The notes beneath the pieces are model-generated. The model ran no database searches and had not been told where the DNA came from. It was given only the letters and a program-made list of their open reading frames with translations. A stretch of DNA of 64,000 nucleotides from Ga0077555 sp041397775 (GTDB lineage Bacteria; Pseudomonadota; Alphaproteobacteria; Rhizobiales; Hyphomicrobiaceae), in NCBI GenBank assembly GCA_041397775.1, contig JAWKWB010000010.1:62001-126000 (forward strand), in the 5' to 3' direction. This document shows, piece after piece, positions 9,932 through 18,347 of the stretch. The translations under genes and the position numbers were made by a program. Numbering within the stretch: the first letter of the stretch is position 1; every line of letters starts with the position of its first letter.

Positions 9932-9965
9932 AAGGCCGCTGCGGAGCCCTCCGCAGCGGCCTTTT
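9932..9965 (+). terminator. Rho-independent terminator after groEL
   Basis: A perfect 14-bp stem (9932-9945 with 9950-9963, loop gccc) ends in TTTT. The A pair at the other side may let it also serve the converging minus-strand operon that ends at 9995. Confidence 0.9.
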
Positions 9966-9994
9966 CGTTGTGGGGGCGCCAGCGCCACCCTCCT

Positions 9995-10951
9995 TTACGC
10001 GACGAGGGGCATGACATCCTCGGCGAAGGCCTGGATGCGATCGAGCGAATCCTGCAGATCCGCGCTCTCGAAGCTGATCACGATGTGCCCGGCCCCCGCG
10101 GCGAAGAAGGCGCGCGCGTCCTCGCCGACCGCGTCCTTGCTGCCGGTAAAGCTGATCCGCCGGCCATCGGCGCCCGTCTGCTCGCGCTTCAAGTCGAGAC
10201 CCGGCGCGAACATGCCGATGTCGAGCGCGCCGGCATCGCGGCCGGCCTCCACCGTCAGCCTGCGGACATCGGCGACGGCGGCGGCGAACGCCTCGGGCGT
10301 GCCCAGCGGCTCTTTCGGATTGCGGATCGTGGGATACCAGCCATCGCCGAGGCGGGCGGCGCGACGGCGGGCCGCGGCCCCTTCGCCCCCCACCCAGATC
10401 GGTGGATGCGGCTTCTGTGACGGCTTCGGCTCGAAGACGAGGTCCTTCAGCGTGACGAAGTCTCCATCGAGGCGCGGATCGTCCCGGGTCCACAGTTCGC
10501 GGAAGGCGCGGATCAACTCGTTGGAGGCAGCGCCGCGCTTCTCGTAGGGTGGGCCCGACAGCGCGGCGATCTCCTCGGCCAGCCAGCCGACGCCCAGGCC
10601 GACCGTCAGGCGGCCCTTCGACAGCACGTCGAGTGTGCCGAGCGTCTTGGCCGCCAGGATGGCGGGCCGGTGCGGCCCGACCATCACGGATGTCAGCAGC
10701 CGGATGCGCTCGGTGATCGCCGCGACGTAGGTCAGGCAGGAGAGCTGCTCCAGGCAGTATCCCGAGCCGATGACGGGATGCTTGCCGTCGGGGCTGTAGG
10801 GGTACTGCGAGGCGGAGGTGCGTGTGAAGACCACGTGATCGCTGAAGCCGAGATAGGCATAGCCGAGCGCTTCCGCGCGGCGGGCGAGTGTGGCCATGCC
10901 GTCGGGCGTGCCGGCGGCGCCGCGCGTTCCAAGATGCAGTCCGAAATCCAT
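9995..10951 (-). CDS. LLM-class (luciferase-like) F420/flavin-dependent oxidoreductase
   Basis: A 318-residue protein starting MDFGLHLGTRGAAGTPDGM, with the TIM-barrel motifs of luciferase-like monooxygenases: LGYAYLGFSDHVV, LLTSVMVGPHRPAILAAKT, GRLTVGLGVGWLAEE and HPPIWVGGEG, closest in style to the TIGR03619 group. The family uses FMN or coenzyme F420 to oxidise or reduce small substrates. F420 use is a family-level annotation only; no F420 biosynthesis gene is visible. It is the last gene of a four-gene minus-strand operon with the peptidase gene 36 bp upstream, and converges on groEL. Confidence 0.85.
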   Translation of the reverse strand: MDFGLHLGTRGAAGTPDGMATLARRAEALGYAYLGFSDHVVFTRTSASQYPYSPDGKHPVIGSGYCLEQLSCLTYVAAITERIRLLTSVMVGPHRPAILAAKTLGTLDVLSKGRLTVGLGVGWLAEEIAALSGPPYEKRGAASNELIRAFRELWTRDDPRLDGDFVTLKDLVFEPKPSQKPHPPIWVGGEGAAARRRAARLGDGWYPTIRNPKEPLGTPEAFAAAVADVRRLTVEAGRDAGALDIGMFAPGLDLKREQTGADGRRISFTGSKDAVGEDARAFFAAGAGHIVISFESADLQDSLDRIQAFAEDVMPLVA

Positions 10952-10987
10952 GGGGCCAAACTCCGATGGGTCGGGTCCGGTTTCGCG

Positions 10988-11950
10988 TCAGGGCGCGACC
11001 GGGCCGAGGTTGAAGAGATCCTTGTGGGTGGCGACGACCAGTTGCCCGTCGCTCCCGATCCAGCCGCGGTACATGCCCAGCGTGTTGAACGGCGCGACGA
11101 TCACGCCCGCCGCATCGAGGCAGATGAACCCCGCGCCGATCTCGTGCGGCGACAACGTCTCGTGAATGACCGCGTCGGCGGCCTCCCGCAGGGATTGCCG
11201 CGCATACATCATGCGGGCGGCGACGTCGTAGGCGGCCGCGCATCGGATGAAGACTTCGCCTTGTCCCGTTCCCGACACCGCGCACACGCCGTTGCGCGCA
11301 TAGGTCCCCGCCCCGATGATCGGGCTGTCCCCCACGCGGCCGACGGGCTTGTTGTTGAACCCGCCCGTCGAGGTGGCGGCGGCCAGATTGCCATGGCGGT
11401 CCAGCGCCACGGCACCGACCGTGCCATGCTTTTCCGCTTCGCTCGCCTTCAGGATCGTTCCGTCCATGGCGCGGCGCTTCAGCGAGGCGAGCGCGTCGAC
11501 GCGCCGCTGCGTCGTGAAATAGCTGTTGTCCACGACCGCGAGCCCCTCGCGCGCGGCAAACGCATCGGCGGCCGCGCCCGTGATCAGCACGGATGGCGAG
11601 CGTTCCATGACCGCGCGCGCCGCGCGTATCGGATTGCGGATGCGCTGCACGGCCGACACGGCGCCCGCTGCTAGCGTCGCCCCGTCCATGATCGAGGCGT
11701 CGAGCTCGTGGAAGGCATCGGCATTGAGGGCGGCGCCATAGCCGGCGTTGAAGTGCGGGCTGTCCTCCATCACGACCACGGCAGCCTCGACGGCGTCGAC
11801 GGCGGTGCCGCCGCCCGCCAGCGCCGCATGGCCCGCCCGCAAGGCGTCCGCCAGATGCGCGCGCGCTTCCGCCCACTCTGCGGGCGACATCAAGGCGGGA
11901 TCGAGCGTGCCGCAACCGCCGTGAATGCCGATGGCGATGGGAGATGTCAT
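10988..11950 (-). CDS. Isoaspartyl peptidase / type III L-asparaginase (Ntn hydrolase)
   Basis: A 320-residue precursor beginning MTSPIAIGIHGGCGT. The autocleavage site and nucleophile are in KHGTVGAVALD (Gly176/Thr177), followed by GNLAAATSTGG (second conserved Thr) and GRVGDSPIIGAGTYA, all diagnostic of plant-type asparaginases. The protein cleaves itself before Thr177 to form the active alpha/beta heterotetramer, then hydrolyses beta-aspartyl dipeptides and asparagine in the cytoplasm. The ATG overlaps the Rieske stop by 4 bp (ATGA), and gagga lies about 10 bp upstream, so translation is coupled. Confidence 0.93.
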   Translation of the reverse strand: MTSPIAIGIHGGCGTLDPALMSPAEWAEARAHLADALRAGHAALAGGGTAVDAVEAAVVVMEDSPHFNAGYGAALNADAFHELDASIMDGATLAAGAVSAVQRIRNPIRAARAVMERSPSVLITGAAADAFAAREGLAVVDNSYFTTQRRVDALASLKRRAMDGTILKASEAEKHGTVGAVALDRHGNLAAATSTGGFNNKPVGRVGDSPIIGAGTYARNGVCAVSGTGQGEVFIRCAAAYDVAARMMYARQSLREAADAVIHETLSPHEIGAGFICLDAAGVIVAPFNTLGMYRGWIGSDGQLVVATHKDLFNLGPVAP

Positions 11951-12339
11951 GGAAGGTTGTCCTCGCGGGCGGTGGGGCGTTTCGATGCAGGCAGAAAATC
12001 GTCCTCGGCCAGATACACGCTGCCGTTGATCACGGCCACCGCGACCGCCTCGAGCGCATCGCCGAAGCAGGGGCCCACGGTGCAGTGGCCGTCCGTGACG
12101 CGAAAGCGTGCGCCGTGCGTGCGGCAGACGAGATGGCGGCCCGTCTCGTCCAGGAAGCGATCGGGCACGATCTCGAGCGGCAGCAGCAGATGCGGGCAGC
12201 GGTTGGCATACGCGCGCACGCTGTCGCCATCGCGGACGACGACGACCTGGCGCGGATCGTCCTGCGGGCCGAGCGTCACGCCCTTGGCGCCCGTTGCCAT
12301 CAGGTCGGCGATGGCGCACAGGCGTGGCAGGCCGCTCAC
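11947..12339 (-). CDS. Rieske [2Fe-2S] ferredoxin-like protein
   Basis: A 130-residue protein from GTG 12339. It has one Rieske domain with both ligand pairs: CPHLLLPLE and CRTHGARF. It is too small to be an oxygenase alpha subunit, so it fits a soluble electron-transfer ferredoxin of a Rieske-type system, or a small regulatory subunit. No oxygenase partner is present. The GTG overlaps the DUF1761 stop (GTGA), and its stop overlaps the next ATG, which decides this start and places it as the second gene of the operon. Confidence 0.88.
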   Translation of the reverse strand: MSGLPRLCAIADLMATGAKGVTLGPQDDPRQVVVVRDGDSVRAYANRCPHLLLPLEIVPDRFLDETGRHLVCRTHGARFRVTDGHCTVGPCFGDALEAVAVAVINGSVYLAEDDFLPASKRPTAREDNLP

Positions 12340-12764
12340 GCGAGGCCCCACACGCCGAGGATGGCGCCCTGGAGCAGAAGCGCGCCCAGCCAGTGTCCGC
12401 CGTCGATGCAGGTCAGCTTCCAGCTCAGCAACTGGAACCGCTGGTTGACGATCATCGTCGGCATCACGAAGCCGGCCCACATGAAGAGGGCGGTGATGAC
12501 GCCGTTGCGCAAGTTGCCGGGCAGACCCGCCTTCGACATGTGCAGCAGCAGGCCGGCCAGCATCCAGGCCATGAAGAGTTGCGCGATGAGGGTGATGACG
12601 AAGGGCGCTGCCGAGGGCCCCTTGGCCTTCAGGGCCGTTTCGTCCATCCGCGCGGCGGCGATCCAGTGCTTCGACAAGAGCCCGTACCAGATGCCGCCGA
12701 ACAGGAAGCTCACGATCGCCGCCACGGGGATCATCCAGGCGTTGAGACCTGCGAAAAACTTCAT
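12336..12764 (-). CDS. DUF1761 family membrane protein
   Basis: A 142-residue protein beginning MKFFAGLNAWMIPVAAIVSF with four hydrophobic segments. It carries the FGGIWYGLLSKHW motif after helix 1 and GGHWLGALLLQGAILG near the end, typical of DUF1761. Function is unknown. It leads the minus-strand operon with the Rieske, peptidase and LLM genes and overlaps the Rieske GTG by 4 bp. The promoter should be in the 109 bp that separate it from the divergent DUF1203 gene. Confidence 0.88.
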   Translation of the reverse strand: MKFFAGLNAWMIPVAAIVSFLFGGIWYGLLSKHWIAAARMDETALKAKGPSAAPFVITLIAQLFMAWMLAGLLLHMSKAGLPGNLRNGVITALFMWAGFVMPTMIVNQRFQLLSWKLTCIDGGHWLGALLLQGAILGVWGLA

Positions 12765-12873
12765 GGCAGCGCTCCAGTTTGTTGCGATGGGGATCAGCTT
12801 TCGGGTCGCTCCGGCTGGTCGTCCCCTGTTAGCGAAGATCCCGCAAGGCAAACTTTGCTGGAGGTCGACTGCA

Positions 12874-13341
12874 ATGTCCATTCGCTTCGTTCCAATGCCG
12901 GAAGAGACCGTGGCGCAGTTGCGCGCAGGTGGCCCCGATGCCAACGGCCAGCCGCCCGAACGCCGTATCGCCAGCGAAGGCGGCCTGCCCTGCCGCTGCT
13001 GCATGGCCGATATCGCGGCCGGCGAGGCCTACCTGACGCTCGCTTACCGGCCGTTCCCCGCCCCCCAGCCCTATGCGGAGGTGGGGCCGGTCTTCCTGCA
13101 TGCCGAGGCGTGCCCGCGTCCGAAGGCCTCCGCACAGCTGCCGGCATTTCTCGACAGCCCCAGCTACATCGTGCGCGGCTATGGCGAGGACGATCGCATC
13201 GTCTACGGCACGGGCGCCGTGGTCGCGACGGATGCGATCCCGCAAACGGCCGGCCGGCTCCTGGCGGACCCGGGCATCGCCTATCTGCACGTACGGTCTG
13301 CGACCAACAATTGCTATCACTGCCGCATCGAACGGGCCTGA
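12874..13341 (+). CDS. DUF1203 family protein
   Basis: A 155-residue soluble protein beginning MSIRFVPMPEETVAQLRAGG. It has GLPCRCCMADI, an early Cys cluster, then LAYRPFPAPQPYAEVGPVFL and the HVRSATNNCYHCRIERA ending, which identify DUF1203. The conserved cysteines (CRCC, C.H.C near the end) suggest metal binding or redox work, but no function is known. tggagg lies about 9 bp before the ATG. It is divergent from the DUF1761 operon. Confidence 0.9.
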   Translation: MSIRFVPMPEETVAQLRAGGPDANGQPPERRIASEGGLPCRCCMADIAAGEAYLTLAYRPFPAPQPYAEVGPVFLHAEACPRPKASAQLPAFLDSPSYIVRGYGEDDRIVYGTGAVVATDAIPQTAGRLLADPGIAYLHVRSATNNCYHCRIERA

Positions 13342-13414
13342 GAGGCCCCGCCCCGCACTCGTGTCCCGCGCTTGGGCACTTGGCCCCGCGCCCTGTGTCG
13401 AATACCGTGCGCGC

Positions 13415-14059
13415 ATGAGCGACATTTCCGAGAAATCGATCGTCGGCGTGATCCTGGCTGGCGGCCTTTCGCGCCGCATGGGTGGTGGCGACAAGGCCCT
13501 CCTGGAGTTGGGGGCCAACTCCATGGTGGGCCACGTCGTCGCGCGCCTGCGTCCCCAGGTCGGCTGCATGGTGCTGAACGCCAATGGCGACCCGGAGCGT
13601 TTTGCCGCGCTCGGCCTGCCCGTCGTTGCCGATACCGTCGCGGGCTTCGTGGGGCCGTTGGCGGGCGTGCTTGCCGGCATGCGCTGGGCGGCGGTGCATG
13701 TGCCGGCGGCGACGCATGTCCTCACCGTGTCGTCGGATGCCCCCTTCCTGCCCGAGAACCTCGTCGCACGGCTGGTGGCGGCTGCCGCAGCGCGTCCGCA
13801 GGCGATCATGCTGGCCCAGTCGGGCGACGAGCTTCATCCCGTCATCGGGCTGTGGCCCGTACACTACGCCGACGACTTGGAGGCCGCGCTGAACGACGGC
13901 GTGCGCAAGGTGCTGCGCTGGACGGATCGGCACGGCACGGTTGGGGTGCCATTCCCATTCGTCGAGGCGGGCGGGGAGCGCATCGACCCGTTCTTCAACG
14001 CCAACACACCCGAGGAACTGGACGAGGCGCGCCGCCTTCTGGCATTGGTCGGTCCATGA
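13415..14059 (+). CDS. mobA: Molybdenum cofactor guanylyltransferase MobA
   Basis: A 214-residue protein with the nucleotidyltransferase signature VGVILAGGLSRRMGGGDK (about 10-27), the phosphate-binding and lysine motif of MobA, and SSDAPFLP, whose Asp binds the metal. It transfers GMP from GTP to Mo-molybdopterin to make the MGD cofactor used by enzymes of the DMSO reductase family. The ATG at 13415 is chosen by family alignment. Its stop overlaps the mobB ATG by 4 bp, so the pair is coupled. Confidence 0.95.
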   Translation: MSDISEKSIVGVILAGGLSRRMGGGDKALLELGANSMVGHVVARLRPQVGCMVLNANGDPERFAALGLPVVADTVAGFVGPLAGVLAGMRWAAVHVPAATHVLTVSSDAPFLPENLVARLVAAAAARPQAIMLAQSGDELHPVIGLWPVHYADDLEAALNDGVRKVLRWTDRHGTVGVPFPFVEAGGERIDPFFNANTPEELDEARRLLALVGP

Positions 14060-14607
14060 CACGCATCACGGGCCGTAACGGTACGCCGGTGTTCGGCATC
14101 GCCGGTTGGAAAAAGTCGGGCAAGACCACGCTCACGACCCGGCTCGTCGCGGAGTTGACGGGGCGCGGCTACGCCGTGGCGACCGTCAAGCACGCGCATC
14201 ACAATTTCCAGATCGACGACAAGGAGACCGATAGCGCCCGCCATCGCCGTGCGGGCGCGCGTCAGGTCGCCGTCGTCTCACGCGAGCGCTGGGCGATCGT
14301 GCGCGAATTGCGCGAGGCCCCGGAACCGGACTTCGTCGACGTGCTGCAGATGCTCGAACCCTGCGATCTGATCCTGGTCGAGGGCTACAAGTCCGCCCCG
14401 ATCCCCAAGATCGAGGCCCGGCGAACGGATGCCTTCACCAACGAGCCGCTGGCGCCGAAAGATCCGCACGTGGTGGCGATTGCCGCAGATCACGCAGCGG
14501 ACGGCGGCGGCCGGCCGGTCTTTGCGCTCGACGATGTCGCAGCGATCGCGGACTTCATCGTGGCCCGCGTGGCGTTGCCCCCGCCCGCCGGGAGCCGCAC
14601 GGAGTAG
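14056..14607 (+). CDS. mobB: Molybdopterin-guanine dinucleotide biosynthesis adaptor MobB
   Basis: A 183-residue P-loop GTPase with Walker A GWKKSGKTT (about 17-25), TVKHAHHNFQID and the LILVEGYKSAPIPKIE segment typical of MobB. It binds GTP and assists MobA in attaching GMP to the cofactor; it is not strictly essential in E. coli. It starts inside the mobA stop (ATGA). The following gene begins 4 bp after its stop, with ggag overlapping the mobB end. Confidence 0.95.
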   Translation: MTRITGRNGTPVFGIAGWKKSGKTTLTTRLVAELTGRGYAVATVKHAHHNFQIDDKETDSARHRRAGARQVAVVSRERWAIVRELREAPEPDFVDVLQMLEPCDLILVEGYKSAPIPKIEARRTDAFTNEPLAPKDPHVVAIAADHAADGGGRPVFALDDVAAIADFIVARVALPPPAGSRTE

Positions 14608-14611
14608 ATCG

Positions 14612-15511
14612 ATGGCGTCGCTGCTTTCCAGACGCTCGCTGATCCGCGCATTGGCATTCGGATGGGCCACCTTGATGCCGGCCGCGCGAGGTCTGGCCCA
14701 GACGGGCCCGCGCAAGCCCAAGGTGCCGCCCGGGCGCGATCCCGGCGGCGTCGCCGTGGCGATCATCGGTGCCGGCGTCGATTACCTCCGGCCCGATGTG
14801 GCCGCACGGCTCGCCCGTGACGGCGAAGGCGAGATGATCGGCTGGGACGTGATCGACGACGATCCCTATCCCCTGGAATCGACGCCCGCCAAGGGCCGCA
14901 GCGTGCCGGAGGCGGCGGGCACGGCAGCGGCGCTGGCCCTTCTGCAGGCGGCAGCATCGGCCCGCCTCATCCCGGTGCGCGTGCCGGCGCGTAACGCCCT
15001 GGCACTCGGTGGTGCCATGGCGTTCGTGGCGCGAACGCCCGCCCGTGTCGTGGTCGTCCTTGGAAATGGTGGCCCAGATGAGGCATGGGATCTGCTGGCG
15101 CGCGGCATCGCGCGGACCCCGCAGGCACTGGTGGTGGTGCCCGCGGCGCTGATGGCCAACGCCGCCGCTGCCGGGCTCGGCGGCCCAGCCAATGTCGTCA
15201 CCGTCACGGCAATCGAGGTCGGCGCAAAGGCACCGGTCGCTGTCCCCGGCGGCGGTGCGCCCGCCCAGATCGGCGTGCCGGTCGCCGCAGCACGACGCCT
15301 CGGCCCAGGCGTGGAACCAGATGCCGGCATTGAGCACCTCGCTGCCATCGGCATCGCAGCGGCGGCAGCGCGCCTGCTGGCCCGATCCCCCGGTGACGAC
15401 GGCGCCCGGATCAAGGCGCGCCTGCTGGCAGCGCGGCAGATATCTGCCTCCTCCGATCAGCCGGTGGAGGGCGTCATACCCGACCCCGACGCTATCGCGC
15501 TCACGCGCTGA
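14612..15511 (+). CDS. Tat-exported subtilisin-like (S8) protein lacking catalytic residues
   Basis: A 299-residue protein with a twin-arginine signal peptide (SRRSLIRALAFG, cleavage near residue 30). The fold motifs of subtilases are recognisable: GVAVAIIGAGVDYLRPDV and GWDVIDDDPYP resemble VIDTGVDY and GWDFVDNDNDP; AAGTAAALALL and LIPVRV resemble HGTHVAGIIA and IMPVRV. The Asp is replaced by Gly53 and the His by Ala102, and no GTS-type Ser motif is seen, so it cannot be an ordinary peptidase. It is translationally close to mobB (4-bp gap). A periplasmic role in binding or chaperoning a Tat-exported molybdoenzyme is speculation from its position. Confidence 0.72.
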   Translation: MASLLSRRSLIRALAFGWATLMPAARGLAQTGPRKPKVPPGRDPGGVAVAIIGAGVDYLRPDVAARLARDGEGEMIGWDVIDDDPYPLESTPAKGRSVPEAAGTAAALALLQAAASARLIPVRVPARNALALGGAMAFVARTPARVVVVLGNGGPDEAWDLLARGIARTPQALVVVPAALMANAAAAGLGGPANVVTVTAIEVGAKAPVAVPGGGAPAQIGVPVAAARRLGPGVEPDAGIEHLAAIGIAAAAARLLARSPGDDGARIKARLLAARQISASSDQPVEGVIPDPDAIALTR

Positions 15512-15525
15512 GACCGAGGCGACGA

Positions 15526-15544
15526 CTGCCTGTTTGCCAGGCAG
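15526..15544 (+). other. Hairpin downstream of the mobAB-S8 operon
   Basis: A perfect 7-bp stem ctgcctg/caggcag with loop tttgc, nested in a weaker outer pairing of cgaggc with gcctcg. No T tract follows, so it is at best a weak terminator or a transcript-end stabiliser. Confidence 0.4.
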
Positions 15545-15627
15545 ACTGCCGTGGCTTCAGGCTGGCCTCGCCCCGCCAATCATGCTCAAGTTTCGGGCGT
15601 TGACGCAGCTTCTTCAGGCAGGCCGCC

Positions 15628-15960
15628 ATGGGCGATAGGGTCGAGGTTAGCCGGCTGGTACGCGGGCCACGTGCTCCCTGGCTGCGCATGCGTCGCCCCA
15701 GAGCGATCATCGAATGGGGCTTGCCGGCCCCGATCGGCCACAACAATGGCCCACCCCTCGAAGAGCACGTCAACGATGCCTTCGTGCGCTATCGCTGGCG
15801 CAAGGCCCATCGCGAGGCCTGGAAAAATCCATCCATGTCAGTCCTACGTTTTCGCGTTGCCCGCGCGGAGGCGGCCGGCGTGACCTACGAGGAATACGTC
15901 TCGGAATTGCTCGATACGGGCCGTCATCTCCAGGCCGGCGATAAGCCGCGGCAGCGCTGA
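15628..15960 (+). CDS. Conserved hypothetical protein (GHNxGPPL motif)
   Basis: A 110-residue protein. The part from about residue 36 has the motifs IGHNNGPPLEE and RYRWRKAHREAWKNP, and then ARAEAAGVTYEEYVSELLDTG. This combination occurs in a group of short alphaproteobacterial proteins of unknown function. The C-terminal half looks helical and basic/acidic. The first 35 residues are Arg-rich and may be non-coding; a later start is possible. The gene stands alone. Confidence 0.7.
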   Translation: MGDRVEVSRLVRGPRAPWLRMRRPRAIIEWGLPAPIGHNNGPPLEEHVNDAFVRYRWRKAHREAWKNPSMSVLRFRVARAEAAGVTYEEYVSELLDTGRHLQAGDKPRQR

Positions 15961-16193
15961 GCCTCCCGGAACCGTCTCCGTTTGCTCGATATCGGCGCAG
16001 GCCGAAACCCCGCGGCAACCATGAATTGCGAAGAATTCGGGCAGGATTGGCCCATTAACCAGTTTTAGTCCGTTGCCTGATGAAGCTTGGGGAACCGGAT
16101 AACGGGCCCTTAAGCGCACGGCGGCTGGTCGGAACGGCGCCAAGTGCGGGGTCTGCGAAATTCGGTGAGGTTGATCGAGACTGATGGAGGGAC

Positions 16194-16466
16194 ATGATGT
16201 CGACGATCGAAGCCAAGCAGGCCGCGGAGCGCGTTTCGATGCCGCTGGCGGACGACGCGGAAACGTTTCTGGGCCTGGGGCTCAAGTACTGCGCCGGGCA
16301 AGGCGTGCCGCTCGACATGATCGAGGCGCACAAGTGGTTCAACATCGCCGCCCTGCGCGGCAGCCAGGCGGCGAAGGACTACCGGCAGGAAATCTCGCGG
16401 GAGATGACCCGGGCCGACATCGGCCGGGCGCAGCGCCGCGCCCGCGAGTGGTTGGCCTGTCGCTGA
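16194..16466 (+). CDS. Small Sel1-like repeat protein
   Basis: A 90-residue protein containing one Sel1/TPR-like unit: FLGLGLKYCAGQGVPLDMIE followed by AHKWFNIAALRGSQAAKDYR, then an Arg-rich helix. Such repeats serve protein-protein contacts. tggaggga lies just upstream of two consecutive ATG codons (16194, 16197); either could start. No signal peptide is seen. The 233 bp before it hold no gene. Confidence 0.85.
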   Translation: MMSTIEAKQAAERVSMPLADDAETFLGLGLKYCAGQGVPLDMIEAHKWFNIAALRGSQAAKDYRQEISREMTRADIGRAQRRAREWLACR

Positions 16467-16493
16467 GGCGAGCCTATCACTGTGACGGGCCTA

Positions 16494-17054
16494 TCACTGG
16501 GACGAGCCTGAGCCCGCCCCGCAGGACTTGAACAGCGATGTGACGCAGGTCCAGGATTTCTTGGCACCGCTGCTGATCGACCGGCCGGCCTGCGAGACCG
16601 TGTCGACGGTCGAGGACGTCGCCCGCTTGATGGCCTCTTCGACGGTTGCGGGCGGGGTGTCGCTCGAGGTCTGCTTCTTCGGCGGAACCGGCGCTGCACC
16701 CGCGATGGGCTGCGGCGCTGTGGTTGCGGTGGCTGTGCCCTGAGCCGGAGGTGCGCCCTCCACTTCGCCGGTCGTGGCGTCGACCTTGGTGAGCGGGCCG
16801 ACGCAGTCGAACACCGTGCCGCCGCGCACCGCGCAACTCGCATGCCGGCCAGCCCGTGCCAGTGCCGTGATGCACGCCACTTTCAGCGGCTGCGTACGCG
16901 CCGGTCCGGCGTTCTTGAGAATGCAGCGGTAGATCGCGCCAGGATCGTTGCAGACGACGCAATATTCTTGCGCCTGTGCCGTGGCTGCCATCGCCAGCGA
17001 CACGCCGCCAACCAGCACGCCGAACGCGCCGAGCCGTACGAGCATTTTCCTCAT
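16494..17054 (-). CDS. Secreted Cys-containing protein of unknown function
   Basis: From ATG 17054 (ggagg 8 bp upstream) a clear signal peptide runs to ATAQAQ (about 29). The mature part begins EYCVVCNDPGAIYRCILKNA and has further single Cys residues (VACITAL, SCAVRGG, DCVGP), which suggests disulfide bonds in the periplasm. A Pro/Thr/Ala-rich linker leads to a short Lys/Ser/Cys tail (SWTCVTSLFKSCGAG). I do not recognise the family. It lies 28 bp beyond the GST stop on the same strand and may be the last gene of a folE-GST unit. A GTG at 17072 is a less likely start. Confidence 0.72.
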   Translation of the reverse strand: MRKMLVRLGAFGVLVGGVSLAMAATAQAQEYCVVCNDPGAIYRCILKNAGPARTQPLKVACITALARAGRHASCAVRGGTVFDCVGPLTKVDATTGEVEGAPPAQGTATATTAPQPIAGAAPVPPKKQTSSDTPPATVEEAIKRATSSTVDTVSQAGRSISSGAKKSWTCVTSLFKSCGAGSGSSQ

Positions 17055-17082
17055 CGGACCGCCTCCGGCCACCTCTCTCCGC

Positions 17083-17709
17083 TCACGGAGTCCCGTTGCG
17101 TCCGTGCTTGCGGTAGGCCGGACGCTCGTTCAGCCGGTCATAGTAAGCAGAAACGTGGGGCAATTGAGGCTTTTCGAAGGGAATGCCGTACCAGCGGTTC
17201 ACGATCAGGCCGACGGGAATGTCGGCAATCGTGAAGGCCGGCCCCGCGACGTGGCCGGCGCCGCTTGCCAGATGCCCGTCGAGAAGCCGCATTTGCCGCG
17301 TCCACTCCGTGATGCCGGAGGCGATGCCCGCCGCATCGTCCTTGAATGGCGCCATCTTCACCTGCAGGCCGAGAAACACCGGCCGCACGGCGGTATAGAT
17401 GTCGGTGTTCGCCCAATCCATCCACTGCTCGACGATGGCGCGCGGCCTCGCGTCGACGGGATAGAGGTCTGCGCGCTCATGCGTGTTGGCGAGATAGCGC
17501 ACGATGGTGTTGGATTCGCGCAGGATGAACCCGTCGTCGTCGATCACCGGCACGACGCCGAAGGGCGAAACCTTCTGGAAGGCCGCATCGGACGTAGGCT
17601 GGAAGCCGCGCCCCCAATCCTCGCGCGCAAACCCGAGCCCAAGTTCCTCGCACATCCACAACACTTTGCGGACGTTGATCGAATTGGCCCGCCCGTAGAT
17701 CTTGATCAT
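17083..17709 (-). CDS. Glutathione S-transferase family protein
   Basis: A 208-residue protein with an N-terminal thioredoxin-like domain (MIKIYGRANSINVRKVLW, then GVVPVIDDDGFILRESNTI, where the VPV cis-Pro and ES contact glutathione) and an all-helical C-terminal domain (FTIADIPVGLIVNRWY). The Ser/Asn at SINVRK is the likely activating position, as in beta/theta-like classes. The role is conjugation or thiol chemistry on small electrophiles in the cytoplasm; the substrate is unknown. It follows folE by 23 bp. Confidence 0.93.
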   Translation of the reverse strand: MIKIYGRANSINVRKVLWMCEELGLGFAREDWGRGFQPTSDAAFQKVSPFGVVPVIDDDGFILRESNTIVRYLANTHERADLYPVDARPRAIVEQWMDWANTDIYTAVRPVFLGLQVKMAPFKDDAAGIASGITEWTRQMRLLDGHLASGAGHVAGPAFTIADIPVGLIVNRWYGIPFEKPQLPHVSAYYDRLNERPAYRKHGRNGTP

Positions 17710-17732
17710 TGCCGCCTCGCCTGCGTCCCGCG

Positions 17733-18347
17733 TCAACCCACGATCGAGAGAAATTCCTGCCGCGTCATCGCGTTGTCGCGGAAGCACCCGAGCATCCGGC
17801 TCGTGACGAGATCGCTGCCATGCTTCATGACGCCCCGCGTCGACATGCAGTGATGCTTGGCGCGGATCACCACGCCAACCCCCTGCGGCGCCAATACATC
17901 GTTGATCGTATTGGCGATTTGTGCGGTGAGCCGCTCCTGGATCTGCATCCGTTTGGCGAATGAATCGACGACGCGGGCCAGCTTGGAGATCCCCACGACC
18001 CGGCCACTGGGCACATAGGCCACCCAGGCCCGGCCGATGATCGGCGCCAGATGGTGCTCGCAATGGCTCTCGAAGCGCACGCCGCGCAGCACGATCATCT
18101 CGTCGTAGCCGGCGGTTTCCTCGAAAGTGGTGCGCAGGATCTCCTCGGGGTCTTCGCGATAGCCTCGGAAGTGCTCGTCGAAGGCCTTCACGACGCGCGC
18201 AGGCGTGTCCCGGAGCCCGTCGCGGCTGGGATCCTCGCCGACCCAACGCAGCAGCGTGTGGACAGCGCGCTCGGCCTCCGCCCGGTCGGGAGCCTGCGCC
18301 CCCGTTGAGGCCTCGCCACTGCCATCTGGCCGCACACGACGATCCAT
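17733..18347 (-). CDS. folE: GTP cyclohydrolase I FolE
   Basis: A 204-residue protein with all FolE marks: GVRFESHCEHHLAPIIGRAW (zinc Cys and His), VVGISKLARVVDSFAKRMQI, QERLTAQIAN and HHCMSTRGV (second zinc Cys). It converts GTP to 7,8-dihydroneopterin triphosphate, the first step to tetrahydrofolate and, in many bacteria, queuosine precursors. It heads a minus-strand unit with the GST gene and perhaps the secreted Cys protein. Its start codon is 172 bp from the divergent lyase gene. Confidence 0.97.
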   Translation of the reverse strand: MDRRVRPDGSGEASTGAQAPDRAEAERAVHTLLRWVGEDPSRDGLRDTPARVVKAFDEHFRGYREDPEEILRTTFEETAGYDEMIVLRGVRFESHCEHHLAPIIGRAWVAYVPSGRVVGISKLARVVDSFAKRMQIQERLTAQIANTINDVLAPQGVGVVIRAKHHCMSTRGVMKHGSDLVTSRMLGCFRDNAMTRQEFLSIVG

